Shown here one piece after another: positions 1 through 5,826 of a stretch of DNA of 6,854 nucleotides. The stretch's first letter is position 1. Each line of letters starts with the position of its first letter. Made by a program: the position numbers and the translations under genes. Source of the stretch: Spirochaetes bacterium RBG_16_67_19 (GTDB lineage Bacteria > Spirochaetota > Spirochaetia > SZUA-6 > DRHE01). The notes under the pieces are model-generated. The model was not told the origin of the DNA, did not search any database, and saw only the letters and a program-made list of their open reading frames with translations. The stretch covers positions 4,657 through 11,510 of the forward strand of contig MIBK01000055.1 of the NCBI GenBank assembly GCA_001829505.1. Reading direction: 5' to 3'.

Positions 1-1
1 C

Positions 2-763
2 CGCTACTGCCAGAACGACCAGCTCAGCCGCTCCGGGCTGGGCGCGGAGCTGTCCCCGGACCAGTTGGCCCGCCTGATGCTGCGCCTCCAGGCGGAGGGC
101 GCCGAGAACGTCAACCTGGTCACCGGCAGCCACTTCGCCCCCGGCATCCTGGAGGCGGCGGAGCTGGCCCGCGCCCGGGGACTGGCCATCCCCCTGCTGT
201 GGAATTCCTCCGGCTACGAGAGCCGGGCCACCCTCGAGCTGCTGGCCCCCTGGATCGAGATCTGGCTCCCGGACTGCAAGACCCTGGACCCGGAGCTGGC
301 CGGGAGCCTGCTGGGCGCCCCCGACTACCCGCGGGTGGTGCGCGCGGCGCTGTCCTTCATGGTCGAGTCGCGGGCCCTGGATTGGGAGGGAGAAAAGCTG
401 CGGCGAGGGGTGATCGTGCGCCACCTGGTGCTGCCGGGCCATCCGCGCTCCACCCGCGAGGTGCTGGCCTGGTTCCGGGAGCGCCTGTACGACAGGGCGC
501 TGCTCTCCCTGATGGTGCAGTACACACCCAACCCCCGCGCCCCGGCCCGTCCGGAAGCAGGGCAGGCGGTGCCTTCCGGCCGCGTCTCCACCCCGGAATA
601 CGAACAGGTCCTGCGCTGGCTGGAGGAGCTGGGCATCCAGGAGGGCTTCATCCAGGAACCGGAGTCCGACTCCGACTGGCTGCCGGATTTCTGCCGGCCC
701 AATCCCTTCCCCCGGGAGAAGGCGCGGGTGCTGTGGCACTTCGCCGACGGCCCGCCCGTCTAA
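2..763 (+). CDS. Radical SAM protein, PflX/COG1313 family (5' end missing)
   Basis: The frame is open from the window edge, so the start and the first two cluster cysteines lie upstream; 253 codons are present. The visible part begins RYCQN, which fits the end of the CxxxCxxC motif that binds the 4Fe-4S cluster and S-adenosylmethionine, so the cut falls inside that motif. Further family-like stretches follow: VTGSHFAP (residues 40-47 of the fragment), NSSGYES (68-74), LPDCKTLD (89-96), RGVIVRHLVLPG (135-146), VQYTPN (162-167) and a QEPESDSDWLPDF tail (228-240). These resemble the PflX-type proteins, relatives of pyruvate formate-lyase activating enzyme whose substrate is not established. The family is cytoplasmic and would generate a 5'-deoxyadenosyl radical. 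The gene converges on the UMP kinase gene with 3 bases between stops. The ATG at 65 is internal and not the true start. The fold is certain; the exact role is not. Confidence 0.88.
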   Translation, partial: RYCQNDQLSRSGLGAELSPDQLARLMLRLQAEGAENVNLVTGSHFAPGILEAAELARARGLAIPLLWNSSGYESRATLELLAPWIEIWLPDCKTLDPELAGSLLGAPDYPRVVRAALSFMVESRALDWEGEKLRRGVIVRHLVLPGHPRSTREVLAWFRERLYDRALLSLMVQYTPNPRAPARPEAGQAVPSGRVSTPEYEQVLRWLEELGIQEGFIQEPESDSDWLPDFCRPNPFPREKARVLWHFADGPPV

Positions 764-766
764 CCC

Positions 767-1471
767 TCAAGCTGGCCCGACCACCGTGCCTTCGAATTCC
801 TGCCCGGCCAGGATCTTCTTGAAGTTCTCGATGTTCCGTCCCGCGGCCACCACCAGGCGCAGCCCAGCGCGCGCCGCCTCGGCGGTGGCCACCGGGTCGA
901 AGGGCACGTTCCTGCCCGGCACCCAGGTCGTGCCCACCATGGCGCTCAACTCGGCCCAGCGCAGGCGGGGCAGCGGGCGGGCGGAGGGATCCGTTTTTGG
1001 ATCGGCGCTGTAGATGGCGGACACGTTGGAGAGGTTCACCAGGCTGTCGGCCTGGAAGCGGCGGGCCAGCAGCACAGCGTCGTAGTCGCTGCTGAAGCCG
1101 GGCTTCCAGCCGCCGGCCACCAGCACCCTGCCGGTGAACACCGGGACGGCGGTCGGATCCAGGACGACCGGCTGCGGGCAGTGCGGTTGGAATAGGAAGC
1201 GCACCAGCTCCGCGTTCAACCGGGTGGCGGCGATGCCCAGCCAGTCCTGGGCTTCCGCCTCCGCCTCGGCGGGCCCGCTCAACACGGCGCGGTAGGCCCC
1301 CTGGTACTCGCGGGCCGGTCCGCCGCCGCCGCAAACCAGGATCAGCCGCCGCTCGGGGTCCTGCTCCAGATATTCCAGCACGGCCTTGCGGAAGGAGCGC
1401 AGGAAGGACACGTCCACCTTGTCGGGGGCGATGATGGAGCCGCCCAGGGAGATCACCTGCACGCTGGCCAT
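767..1471 (-). CDS. pyrH: UMP kinase, archaeal/spirochaete-type PyrH
   Basis: This 234-residue amino acid kinase should phosphorylate UMP to UDP with ATP in the cytoplasm, a step of pyrimidine nucleotide synthesis. The visible motifs run in order: ISLGGSIIAP phosphate-binding N-terminus (7-16), VCGGGGPAREY (46-56), LGIAATRLNAEL (78-89), AGGWKPGFSSDYDAVLL (119-135), NLSNVSAIYSADPKTDP (146-162), and WVPGRNVPFDPVA (183-195). The LGI.ATRLNA and PG.N.PFDP.A stretches are features of the archaeal/spirochaete subfamily (also common in candidate phyla radiation genomes), not of E. coli-type PyrH. That bacterial form is GTP-activated; known descriptions suggest this subfamily is regulated differently. 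The ATG at 1471 opens the kinase core directly. It has no Shine-Dalgarno sequence, but a perfect TATAAT sits 5 bases upstream, so a leaderless mRNA is likely. The gene is divergent from serA and converges on the radical SAM gene. A different amino acid kinase specificity is possible but less likely. Confidence 0.9.
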   Translation of the reverse strand: MASVQVISLGGSIIAPDKVDVSFLRSFRKAVLEYLEQDPERRLILVCGGGGPAREYQGAYRAVLSGPAEAEAEAQDWLGIAATRLNAELVRFLFQPHCPQPVVLDPTAVPVFTGRVLVAGGWKPGFSSDYDAVLLARRFQADSLVNLSNVSAIYSADPKTDPSARPLPRLRWAELSAMVGTTWVPGRNVPFDPVATAEAARAGLRLVVAAGRNIENFKKILAGQEFEGTVVGPA

Positions 1472-1476
1472 GCCCC

Positions 1477-1504
1477 ATTATACCCGCCTCCGCGTTGCTT
1501 GCAA
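1477..1504 (-). promoter_or_regulatory. Promoter of the UMP kinase gene
   Basis: On the minus strand a perfect -10 hexamer TATAAT occupies 1482-1477. A TTGCAA hexamer at 1504-1499 can act as the -35 element (four of six match TTGACA), with a 16-base spacer. The expected transcription start falls at or within a base of the A of the ATG at 1471, because only GGGGC separates the -10 from the start codon. This predicts a leaderless transcript. AT-rich hexamers like this are rare in such GC-rich DNA, which strengthens the call. Confidence 0.72.
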
Positions 1505-1527
1505 AAGCACCCCGTTCCCGGTATAAA
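1499..1527 (+). promoter_or_regulatory. Promoter of serA, sharing its -35 with the divergent gene
   Basis: The -35 hexamer TTGCAA (1499-1504) and the -10 hexamer TATAAA (1522-1527) are 17 bases apart, the ideal spacing for the main sigma factor. Six bases separate the -10 from the ATG at 1534, so transcription should begin on the A of that codon. TTGCAA is its own reverse complement, so the same six base pairs serve as -35 for the UMP kinase promoter on the other strand. Two polymerases could not occupy it at once. Confidence 0.72.
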
Positions 1528-1533
1528 CACGGC

Positions 1534-2484
1534 ATGGCCGCAATGAAGGTTCTGATTTCCGACAAGATTGAAGAGGTATGTCCGCGCCGGCTGCGCGAGT
1601 TCAGCGGAATCGAAGTGGTGGAGAAGGGGGGCCTGAAGCCCGAACAGCTCCTCGCCGAGGTCAAGGGCTGCGCCGGCCTGATCGTGCGCTCGGCCAGCAA
1701 GGTGACCCGGGAGGTCATCGAGGCGGGTGCCGCCCTGAAGGTCATCGGCCGGGCCGGAGCCGGGGTGGACAACATCGACGTGAAAGCGGCCACCGCCAAG
1801 GGCATTGTGGTCATGAACACTCCGGGGGGCAATTCCAATGCCGTGGCCGAGCTGACCATCGGGCTGATGATCGCCCTGGCCCGGGAGATCCCGCGAGGGG
1901 ACGCCACCATGAAGGCCGGCAAGTGGGAAAAGAAGACCTTCCTGGGCGCGGAGCTGTCCGGAAAGACGCTGGGGCTGATCGGCATCGGCTTCGTCGGCAG
2001 CAAGGTGGCCGCCAAGGCCCGCGGCCTGGACCTGAAGGTCCTGGTCCACGACCCCTTCGTATCGCAGGACGAATGCAAACGCCTGGGCGTGGACATGGTC
2101 GAGCTGGACGCGCTGCTCAAATCCAGCGACTACGTCAGCCTGCACCTGCCCCGCACGCCGGAAACCACGGGCCTGATCAACGCCAAGACCCTGGCCAAAA
2201 TGAAGCGGGGCGTGTACCTGGTCAACTGCGCGCGCGGCGGGATCATCAACGAGGCGGATCTGCTGGCGGCGCTGGAATCCGGGCAGGTGGCCGGTGCGGC
2301 CGTGGACGTCTACGAGCCGGAGCCTCCCGCCGACTGGTCCCTGGCCAGGCACCCCAAGGTCGTGGCCGTGCCCCACGTGGGCGCCTCCACCGTCGAAGCC
2401 CAGAACATCGTGGCCCAGATGATCGCCGAGCAGGTCGGAGCCTATCTCACCACCGGAAAGGTGAAGTTCGCGGTCAACGCCTGA
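1534..2484 (+). CDS. serA: D-3-phosphoglycerate dehydrogenase, short form without ACT domain
   Basis: A 316-residue NAD-dependent D-2-hydroxyacid dehydrogenase, most like phosphoglycerate dehydrogenase, the first step of serine synthesis from 3-phosphoglycerate. Visible signatures: substrate-domain GRAGAGVDNID (72-82) and NTPGGNSNAVAELT (95-108); Rossmann glycine motif GIGFVG (150-155) with an acidic residue at D173 in VHDPF; catalytic Arg234 in NCARGGIINE, Glu263 in DVYEPEP and His281 in PHVGAST. The protein ends about 30 residues after the catalytic His, so it lacks the C-terminal ACT or intervening domains that give serine feedback inhibition in longer forms. The ATG at 1534 is chosen because the promoter predicts transcription starting there. 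The ATG at 1543 (MKVLISDK) matches where family members usually begin and would give 313 residues; neither has a Shine-Dalgarno sequence. Related 2-hydroxyacid dehydrogenases (glyoxylate or hydroxypyruvate reductases) remain possible. Confidence 0.88.
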   Translation: MAAMKVLISDKIEEVCPRRLREFSGIEVVEKGGLKPEQLLAEVKGCAGLIVRSASKVTREVIEAGAALKVIGRAGAGVDNIDVKAATAKGIVVMNTPGGNSNAVAELTIGLMIALAREIPRGDATMKAGKWEKKTFLGAELSGKTLGLIGIGFVGSKVAAKARGLDLKVLVHDPFVSQDECKRLGVDMVELDALLKSSDYVSLHLPRTPETTGLINAKTLAKMKRGVYLVNCARGGIINEADLLAALESGQVAGAAVDVYEPEPPADWSLARHPKVVAVPHVGASTVEAQNIVAQMIAEQVGAYLTTGKVKFAVNA

Positions 2485-2517
2485 GCCGCTCGCGTAGCCT
2501 GCAACCGGAGATTGCGT

Positions 2518-2534
2518 TATACTTTACATCAGGA
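2518..2534 (+). promoter_or_regulatory. -10 box and ribosome binding site of the UVR-motif gene
   Basis: A TATACT hexamer (2518-2523) is followed by AGGA (2531-2534), 7 bases before the ATG at 2542. Transcription starting about 7 bases after the -10 would give a leader of roughly 12 bases carrying this Shine-Dalgarno. No convincing -35 hexamer is visible 16-18 bases upstream. The RBS decides the start: the in-frame TTG at 2512 lies upstream of the -10 box and would not be on this transcript. Confidence 0.5.
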
Positions 2535-2541
2535 TAGCGCA

Positions 2542-3306
2542 ATGTACGGAACGGCGGACCTGAGCGACTTCTTCCGCACCTGGAAATACGACTCGGACAA
2601 CCAGGTGCGCATCATCAAGGCGGACGACGGACGCGACGTTCTGCAGATCCGCCAGCCCCTGGGGGTGGAGCAGTACGAGCTGGACGGACGCCCCGACGGC
2701 CAGACCCCCGATGGCCACTCCTCCTACCTGGAGGTCTTCCAGGAGCGCCTGGAGGGCCACATCGAGGAGAACGGTTCGGAGGCGGGCTTCGTGCTCAGCC
2801 ACGACGATTTCCTGCTGCTGCAGAACGAGGGCCTGCTGAACTACTACCGCTACCTGGTGCTCTTCCAGATCGGCGACTTCGAGCGCACCGCGCGCGACAC
2901 GGGCCAGAACCTGGCCCTCTGCGAGCTGGTGGAGAAGCACGCGGAGAGCGACGAGGACAAGAAGGACATCCTGCAATACCGGCCCTACATCCTGCGCATG
3001 CACGCCATCTCCAAGGCCATGGTTTCCCTGCACCGGCAGCTGAAGAGCACCGCCCGGCAAATACTGGAATCAGCCATCGAGGAAATCGAGAAGATGTCCC
3101 CGATCGACACCCCCGCCTTCCAATTCGAGCGCCTGCGCTCCTTGAACTACCTGCGCTCGACCCTCAAGCAGGTGCTGGAGCAGAAGACCAGTCCCATGGA
3201 CCGGCTGAAGGTGGAGCTGGAGGCGGCGATAGAAGAGGAAAACTACGAGCGGGCCGCCGACCTGCGCGACCGCATCCGGGCCTTGAAGAAAGAGTTCGAG
3301 CTCTAG
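2542..3306 (+). CDS. Uncharacterised protein with C-terminal UVR (UvrB/UvrC) motif
   Basis: A 254-residue, highly charged, probably cytoplasmic protein with no signal peptide or membrane segment. The C-terminus (about 219-253) is a clear UVR motif: DRLKVELEAAIEEENYERAA continuing into a LRDRIRALKKE helix, the helical hairpin by which UvrB and UvrC contact each other and which also occurs in ClpC-type and McsA-type proteins. No nuclease, helicase or ATPase motif precedes it, and there are no CxxC pairs, so it is neither UvrC nor McsA. The N-terminal half has a distinctive block, LGVEQYELDGRPDGQTPDG (40-58), then a helical region (90-180) with NYYRYLVLFQIGDFERTARD (100-119). From memory, similar UVR-tailed proteins occur in other bacterial phyla such as Planctomycetes with unknown function. 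It has its own -10 box and Shine-Dalgarno, 57 bases after serA and 43 bases before the TPR gene. Its role is unknown; the UVR motif suggests a protein-protein contact. Confidence 0.85.
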   Translation: MYGTADLSDFFRTWKYDSDNQVRIIKADDGRDVLQIRQPLGVEQYELDGRPDGQTPDGHSSYLEVFQERLEGHIEENGSEAGFVLSHDDFLLLQNEGLLNYYRYLVLFQIGDFERTARDTGQNLALCELVEKHAESDEDKKDILQYRPYILRMHAISKAMVSLHRQLKSTARQILESAIEEIEKMSPIDTPAFQFERLRSLNYLRSTLKQVLEQKTSPMDRLKVELEAAIEEENYERAADLRDRIRALKKEFEL

Positions 3307-3336
3307 CGGCAATAGCTTCTCGAGCGTCCCTTCGGT

Positions 3337-3342
3337 TATACT
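3337..3342 (+). promoter_or_regulatory. -10 box directly upstream of the TPR gene
   Basis: A TATACT hexamer within TTCGGTTATACTGCC lies 7 bases before the GTG at 3350, so transcription would start at or next to that codon. It is the same TTATACT heptamer seen before the UVR gene. I see no good -35 hexamer at 16-18 bases upstream, so strength or an activator requirement is uncertain. No Shine-Dalgarno precedes the GTG, consistent with a leaderless mRNA. Confidence 0.5.
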
Positions 3343-3349
3343 GCCAGCC

Positions 3350-5797
3350 GTGAAATTGTTTCCGCGGAAGCCCAGGCCCGATCCGGAGGCCCTCGTTCAG
3401 GAGCGCTGGCGGACCAGCTTCGGCTGGCTGCAGCCCCGCCGCCTGCCGGAGGAGCAGACCCCGGATTACCGCAGCTTCGTGCACCAGGGCTCCTTCCGGC
3501 TGGAGATCCTCAAAGCCGACTGCTTCGCCTGGGTGACCGGCCCATACAAATACCGCGACCTGGAGCTGGAGGCCACGCTGGACTTCGACCCGGCCAACGG
3601 GCATAGCGCGGCCGGCTTCGTGCTGCGCTACATCAACGAAGAGAACTTCTACTACTTCCTGGTCTCCGACCAGGGCTCCTTCCGCTTCGACGTGGTGTTC
3701 AACAAGAACCCGATCCACCTCATCGAATGGACGCCGTTCCCGGTCTTGAGCACCCGGCCCCTGGAGCTGCGCCTGCTGGCCCGCGGCGACGGCTTTCACT
3801 TCTTCGCCGACGACCAGTGGATCGGCGAGATGTCGGACGCCACCATCCCCGAGGGGGCCTGCGGCTTCGCGGGGCAGAACTACTCCCAGGGGCCGCGGGC
3901 CGGCTTCCGCCTGCTGGAGTACGCCGTGGAGTCCCGGCCGGTGGAGGTGGAGAAGGCGTACTATCGTTGGGTGCATTTCCTGCCGGCCGCTCCGGAGAAC
4001 CGCCTGCAGCTGGCCAGGACTTTCCACGGCATGGGGCGCTACCCGGACGCCCTGGTGGAGCTGAAGAAATCCTTCCGCCAGGGGGCGGGCGGCGCGGAGG
4101 AGCGGCGCCTGCAGGCGGACGCCTGCCTGGCGCTGAAGCTGAACGAGGAGGCCCTGCAGGCCCTGGAACAGAGCCTGGCCCTGGAGCCGGATCACGCGGA
4201 AGCGCTGCAGGCCAAGGCCAATACCCTCTTCCAATGCCGCCGCTTCCTGGAAGCCCGGGACTTCATCGACTCGATTCTGCCCCGCTTCCCGGAGCAGGCC
4301 GCCCTGGCCAACCTGGCCGGAGCCTGCGAGTACTCGCTGGGCAACTGGGAGCGCGCCCAGGAGAGGTATCGCCGGGCCGTGGAGCTGGAACCCGGCTCAC
4401 CCCTGTACCTGGGCAACCTGGCCCGGGTGCTGGAGCGCCTGGGAAGGGACGGGGAGGCGCTGGAGGCCTACCTGCAGGCCGCGCGCCTCTTGTTCCGCGC
4501 CGAGGCATACGACGAGCTGTCCTTCGTGCTGTCCCGCGGGCGCGCCCTGGCCTCCACCGTCACCGCGCCGGGGGCCCAGGAGCTGGCGGCCCTCGAGGCC
4601 AAGGTGCTCTTCCACCAGGAAAAACCGGACGAGGCGGAGCGCCTCTTATGCCCCCTGATCCAGGCGGGGTACGCGGACCCCTCCGTGGCCTACCTGTACG
4701 GCCTGATCCTCATCAGCCGGGGCACGCGCGAGGAAGCCGAGACCCACCTGGCGCGGGCCACCGAGCTGGAGCCTTCCTTCCCCCTGTATTGGTTCCGCCT
4801 GGCGGAGAACCGCAAGCTGCTGGGCAGGGACCCGCGCGAAGCCCTGGCGCGGGCCTTCGCCCTGGACCCCCAGGACCCGTGGATCAACAACCTGAAGGGC
4901 CAGCTCTCGATGGAGGAGGGCAGGCCCGAGGAAGCGCTGGAGCATTTCCGCCGGGCGCTGGAAAGGGCCCCGGGCGAAGCTTCCCTTTCCGCCAATGCCG
5001 CGGGGGCGCTGGCAGCCCTGGGCCGGGCCGCGGAGGCGGTCCAGACGGCTACGGCCGGCCTGGCGGCGGCGGGGGAGAAGGCCGCCCTGTACACCGCGCG
5101 CGGCAATGCCCGCGTGCGCCTGCGCGAGTTCGCGGCGGCCCTGGAGGATTACGAGCGGGCCCTGGCCCTTGAGCCGGACAATCCCGACTACCTGGCCAAC
5201 GCGGCGGGCTGCTGCCTGGAGCTGGACATGGTCATGAGGGCCGAGGAGCTGCTGGACCGGCTGCTGGAAGCGGCGCCCAACGCCGCGGCCTACAACCTGG
5301 TCGGCAATCTGGCCGTGGTGCAGCAGGACCACCTGCGGGCCGAGCTGGCCTACCAGGAGGCCCTGTCCAAGGACCCGGGCAATCCGGAGGTCACCCTCAA
5401 CCTGGCCTCGCTGTACCTCGCCCAGGGCGGCTACGCCAAGGCCCGGGCCACCCTGGCCCCGGTGCTGGAGCGTTTCCCGGAGATGGCCCGCGCCCGGGAC
5501 CTCGAGCGCCGCATCCGCGAGAGCTTCGAGCAGGAGTTGAGTTGCGCCGGCTGCGACCGGCGCTGGTGGGTGCCGCGCGAGGTCCCGCCGCAGTCCGCCT
5601 TCAAGGTGCGCGGCGAGCCGCCGGGGGAGGCTCCCGCAGGGCGCTGCGCAGCCTGCGGGAAGTTGTATTGCATCGCCTGCGCCGGCCCGCATGCGCGGGA
5701 GGGCCAGCTGTACTGCCCGGCCTGCGGCGGGCGGCTGCGCCTGGGCGACGACGCCCTGAAGTACCTCTTCCTGCGCCACCTGCCGGACGCAGGTTGA
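3350..5797 (+). CDS. TPR protein with LamG-like N-terminus and FYVE-like zinc finger C-terminus
   Basis: An 815-residue protein in three parts. Residues about 38-195 look like a concanavalin/LamG-type beta-sandwich (GFVLRYINEENFYYFLVSD at 89-107, then a hydrophobic/glycine pattern to GACGFAGQNY at 169-178). Residues about 215-711 form a helical array of roughly 14 tetratricopeptide repeats, with typical ends such as ALEQSLALEPDHAEAL (271-286), AQERYRRAVELEPGS (336-350) and ALEDYERALALEPDNPDY (597-614). The C-terminus has four CxxC pairs: C732/C735, C766/C769, C774/C777, C789/C792, probably binding two zinc ions. There is no signal peptide or membrane helix, so it should be cytoplasmic, which is unusual for a LamG-like fold. 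The start is a GTG with a -10 box 7 bases upstream and no Shine-Dalgarno; no earlier start fits. TPR arrays usually act as protein scaffolds. The partner is unknown; the LamG assignment is by pattern and less sure than the TPRs. Confidence 0.87.
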   Translation: MKLFPRKPRPDPEALVQERWRTSFGWLQPRRLPEEQTPDYRSFVHQGSFRLEILKADCFAWVTGPYKYRDLELEATLDFDPANGHSAAGFVLRYINEENFYYFLVSDQGSFRFDVVFNKNPIHLIEWTPFPVLSTRPLELRLLARGDGFHFFADDQWIGEMSDATIPEGACGFAGQNYSQGPRAGFRLLEYAVESRPVEVEKAYYRWVHFLPAAPENRLQLARTFHGMGRYPDALVELKKSFRQGAGGAEERRLQADACLALKLNEEALQALEQSLALEPDHAEALQAKANTLFQCRRFLEARDFIDSILPRFPEQAALANLAGACEYSLGNWERAQERYRRAVELEPGSPLYLGNLARVLERLGRDGEALEAYLQAARLLFRAEAYDELSFVLSRGRALASTVTAPGAQELAALEAKVLFHQEKPDEAERLLCPLIQAGYADPSVAYLYGLILISRGTREEAETHLARATELEPSFPLYWFRLAENRKLLGRDPREALARAFALDPQDPWINNLKGQLSMEEGRPEEALEHFRRALERAPGEASLSANAAGALAALGRAAEAVQTATAGLAAAGEKAALYTARGNARVRLREFAAALEDYERALALEPDNPDYLANAAGCCLELDMVMRAEELLDRLLEAAPNAAAYNLVGNLAVVQQDHLRAELAYQEALSKDPGNPEVTLNLASLYLAQGGYAKARATLAPVLERFPEMARARDLERRIRESFEQELSCAGCDRRWWVPREVPPQSAFKVRGEPPGEAPAGRCAACGKLYCIACAGPHAREGQLYCPACGGRLRLGDDALKYLFLRHLPDAG
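5543..5725 (+). other. Segment encoding the eight-cysteine FYVE-like finger
   Basis: This part of the TPR gene encodes C-x2-C, 30 residues, C-x2-C, 4 residues, C-x2-C, 11 residues, C-x2-C. The central CAACGKLYCIAC has the same form as the core of FYVE fingers (C..CG..[FY]C..C). The WxxD and RHHCR signatures that bind phosphatidylinositol 3-phosphate in eukaryotic FYVE domains are absent, so only the metal-binding scaffold is implied. Confidence 0.6.
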
Positions 5798-5814
5798 CAA
5801 AGCCCGGGCTTTGT
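5797..5814. repeat. 18-bp perfect palindrome upstream of lolA
   Basis: ACAAAGCCCGGGCTTTGT reads the same on both strands without mismatch. It starts on the last base of the TPR stop codon and ends immediately before the lolA Shine-Dalgarno. It could be an operator for a dimeric regulator. As RNA it could fold into a 7-bp stem with a CCGG loop. No T-run follows, so it does not look like an intrinsic terminator. TTGACA, a perfect -35 sequence, overlaps its left edge at 5794-5799. Confidence 0.6.
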
Positions 5815-5819
5815 GGTGA
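5815..5819 (+). promoter_or_regulatory. Ribosome binding site of lolA
   Basis: GGTGA matches the 16S anti-Shine-Dalgarno complement (AGGAGGTGAT) and sits 7 bases before the ATG at 5827. It supports that start, which opens a signal peptide, over the in-frame TTG at 5794. It directly abuts the palindrome, so a hairpin there could affect its accessibility. Confidence 0.6.
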
Positions 5820-5826
5820 GTATGGG

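Noticed and set aside
65..67. ATG at 65 as the start of the radical SAM gene
   Set aside because: The same frame is open upstream to the window edge and includes the RYCQN end of the cluster motif, so this Met is internal.
1495..1497. TTG at 1495 as the start of serA
   Set aside because: It lies within the promoter spacer and the extra residues have no counterpart in the family.
648..2120. Long open frame on the minus strand (490 codons) across the UMP kinase and serA genes
   Set aside because: It is a GC-driven shadow of two well-supported genes, its translation has no recognisable domain and is dominated by Arg/Pro/Ala/Ser runs, and it crosses the divergent promoter.
2512..2514. TTG at 2512 as the start of the UVR-motif gene
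   Set aside because: It lies upstream of the -10 hexamer, has no RBS, and the ATG at 2542 has AGGA 7 bases before it.
2485..2517. Intrinsic terminator after serA
   Set aside because: GCAA (2501-2504) and TTGC (2512-2515) give only a 4-bp stem with no T-run.
2542..3306. McsA-type arginine kinase activator or UvrC
   Set aside because: There are no zinc-binding CxxC pairs, no GIY-YIG or endonuclease domain; only the UVR motif is shared.
4646..5800. 384-codon open frame antisense to the TPR gene
   Set aside because: It mirrors the repeat-rich TPR coding frame in GC-rich DNA and shows no domain or start signal. The same reasoning applies to the other long antisense frames at 3164-4234 and 1453-2376.
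5794..5823. A sigma-70 promoter for lolA using the perfect TTGACA at 5794-5799
   Set aside because: The only -10 candidate at 18 bases is GAGTAT (5818-5823), a poor match, and transcription from it would start about 5830, after the lolA ATG. Not supported as a lolA promoter, though the hexamer may matter to the palindrome.
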